From: Pararhizobium sp. YC-54 | Lineage (GTDB): Bacteria; Pseudomonadota; Alphaproteobacteria; Rhizobiales; Rhizobiaceae | Length of the DNA: 64,000 bases | Assembly: GCF_025847205.1 (NCBI RefSeq) | Contig: NZ_JAOYTH010000004.1 | Span: 1-64,000, forward strand | Direction of reading: 5' to 3' | Shown: positions 63,532-64,000 of the stretch, in pieces | Position numbering within the stretch: the first letter of the stretch is position 1 | How the letters are laid out: each line of letters starts with the position of its first letter | Notes under the pieces: model-generated | The model's database searches: none | What the model was told of the DNA's origin: nothing | The model's input: the letters and a program-made list of their open reading frames with translations, nothing else | Made by a program: the position numbers and the translations under genes

Positions 63532-64000
63532 ATGTCAGTTTCAAGCAAATCCGCTGCTGCCCATGTCCGCCCCGTCGGCGATGATTTCGAGGCGCCCGGC
63601 GAACAGATCGAGGCCCCTGAGGCCAAAAACATAACCGAGCCGGCAGCCGAAGCGCAAGCGGTGCCGCAGGTTGCCGTTACGGCAGAAAAGCCGGCGCCCA
63701 CGCGCCGCAAGATGGTGTTTCCCGTCATCGTTATCGCCGCGCTCGCTGCCGGCGGCTGGTATGGTTACGAATGGTGGACCAACGGCCGTTTCATGATCTC
63801 GACGGATGACGCCTATATCGAAGGCGATATCGCGTCGATCTCGCCGAAGGTGTCCGGCTATATCGAGAAGGTCAATGTCGTTGCCAACCAGCACGTCAAG
63901 GCCGGCGACCCGCTGATCACCCTCGACAAGGAAGATTACCGCATCGCTGCCGATCAGGCGCAGGCGCAGATCGAAACCGAAAAGCTGTCGCTGCAGCGTT
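63532..64000 (+). CDS. emrA: HlyD/EmrA-type multidrug efflux adaptor, N-terminal part
   Basis: The first 156 codons; the gene continues past the right edge. A polar, Ala/Glu/Pro-rich N-terminal tail of about 60 residues is followed by a membrane anchor (MVFPVIVIAALAAGGWYGYE), then STDDAYIEGDIASISPKVSG and VVANQHVKAGDPLITLDKED, the start of the lipoyl-like domain of EmrA-type adaptors, with the coiled coil beginning. It should pair with an EmrB-type MFS pump downstream. The STDDAYI motif separates it from RND adaptors. Confidence 0.86.
   Translation, partial: MSVSSKSAAAHVRPVGDDFEAPGEQIEAPEAKNITEPAAEAQAVPQVAVTAEKPAPTRRKMVFPVIVIAALAAGGWYGYEWWTNGRFMISTDDAYIEGDIASISPKVSGYIEKVNVVANQHVKAGDPLITLDKEDYRIAADQAQAQIETEKLSLQR

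Overview
The window looks like a chromosome or chromid segment of an alphaproteobacterium of the Rhizobiales, most likely a Rhizobiaceae member (Rhizobium/Agrobacterium/Ensifer relatives). The grounds are high GC content, an aerobic-type cobalamin cluster (cobF to cobM including cobG), a fused-AB Mrp/Pha antiporter operon, a PrsDE-like type I secretion pair, many CUT1 sugar ABC operons, and a nested ctcccc/ggggag intergenic palindrome of the kind common in rhizobia. Genus and species cannot be fixed by reading alone. Both ends cut genes: purU on the left and an emrA-like gene on the right. No rRNA, tRNA, CRISPR array, insertion sequence or prophage was seen.

Layout. (1) 1-12458: the end of purU and its terminator, then one long plus-strand operon. 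It encodes a CUT1 ABC importer (binding protein, two permeases, small membrane protein, two ATPases), a DhaK-DhaL fusion kinase, and a split PTS-type dihydroxyacetone kinase (DhaL, DhaM, a dedicated HPr and Enzyme I, a small HTH-like protein, DhaK). Almost every junction is an ATGA-type overlap. (2) 12459-21373: a DadA-like FAD oxidoreductase and a LacI regulator on the minus strand, divergent from a catabolic/transport operon (Gfo/Idh/MocA dehydrogenase, TIM-barrel isomerase, complete CUT1 importer). A perfect 18-bp LacI-type operator lies at its promoter. (3) 21542-24557: a short ModE convergent with modABC. (4) 24748-29571: ung, an EamA-type exporter and a PrsDE-like type I secretion pair. 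(5) 29923-37095: cobFGHIJ, cobK on the opposite strand, then cobLM. (6) 37102-45509: the mnh/pha cation:proton antiporter operon (AB fused, C, D, E, F, G), divergent from an OmpR-type two-component pair. (7) 45663-58824: an outer-membrane efflux lipoprotein, a CHASE-like/PAS/GGDEF/EAL protein, DUF3008, a DNA ligase with its beta-CASP exonuclease, a nucleoside hydrolase, an unknown membrane-anchored protein, DUF1328, lysS and gltX. (8) 58825-64000: an ArsR/SRPBCC module, TerC, AraC and TetR regulators and the start of an EmrA-like efflux adaptor.

How the genes work together. Region 1 probably imports a small ketose or polyol, with dihydroxyacetone or a tetrulose most plausible, and phosphorylates it inside the cell by two routes. 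One uses ATP (DhaKL fusion). The other uses phosphoenolpyruvate through a self-contained EI to HPr to DhaM to DhaL/DhaK relay. Region 2 imports and oxidises an unidentified sugar or cyclitol under LacI control. The cob block covers the corrin-ring steps from precorrin-2 to hydrogenobyrinate apart from any steps encoded elsewhere. The most unusual points are the private PTS relay inside an ABC operon, the overlapping start codons of cobK and cobL, the missing conventional start codon of mnhAB, and several clean operator palindromes.
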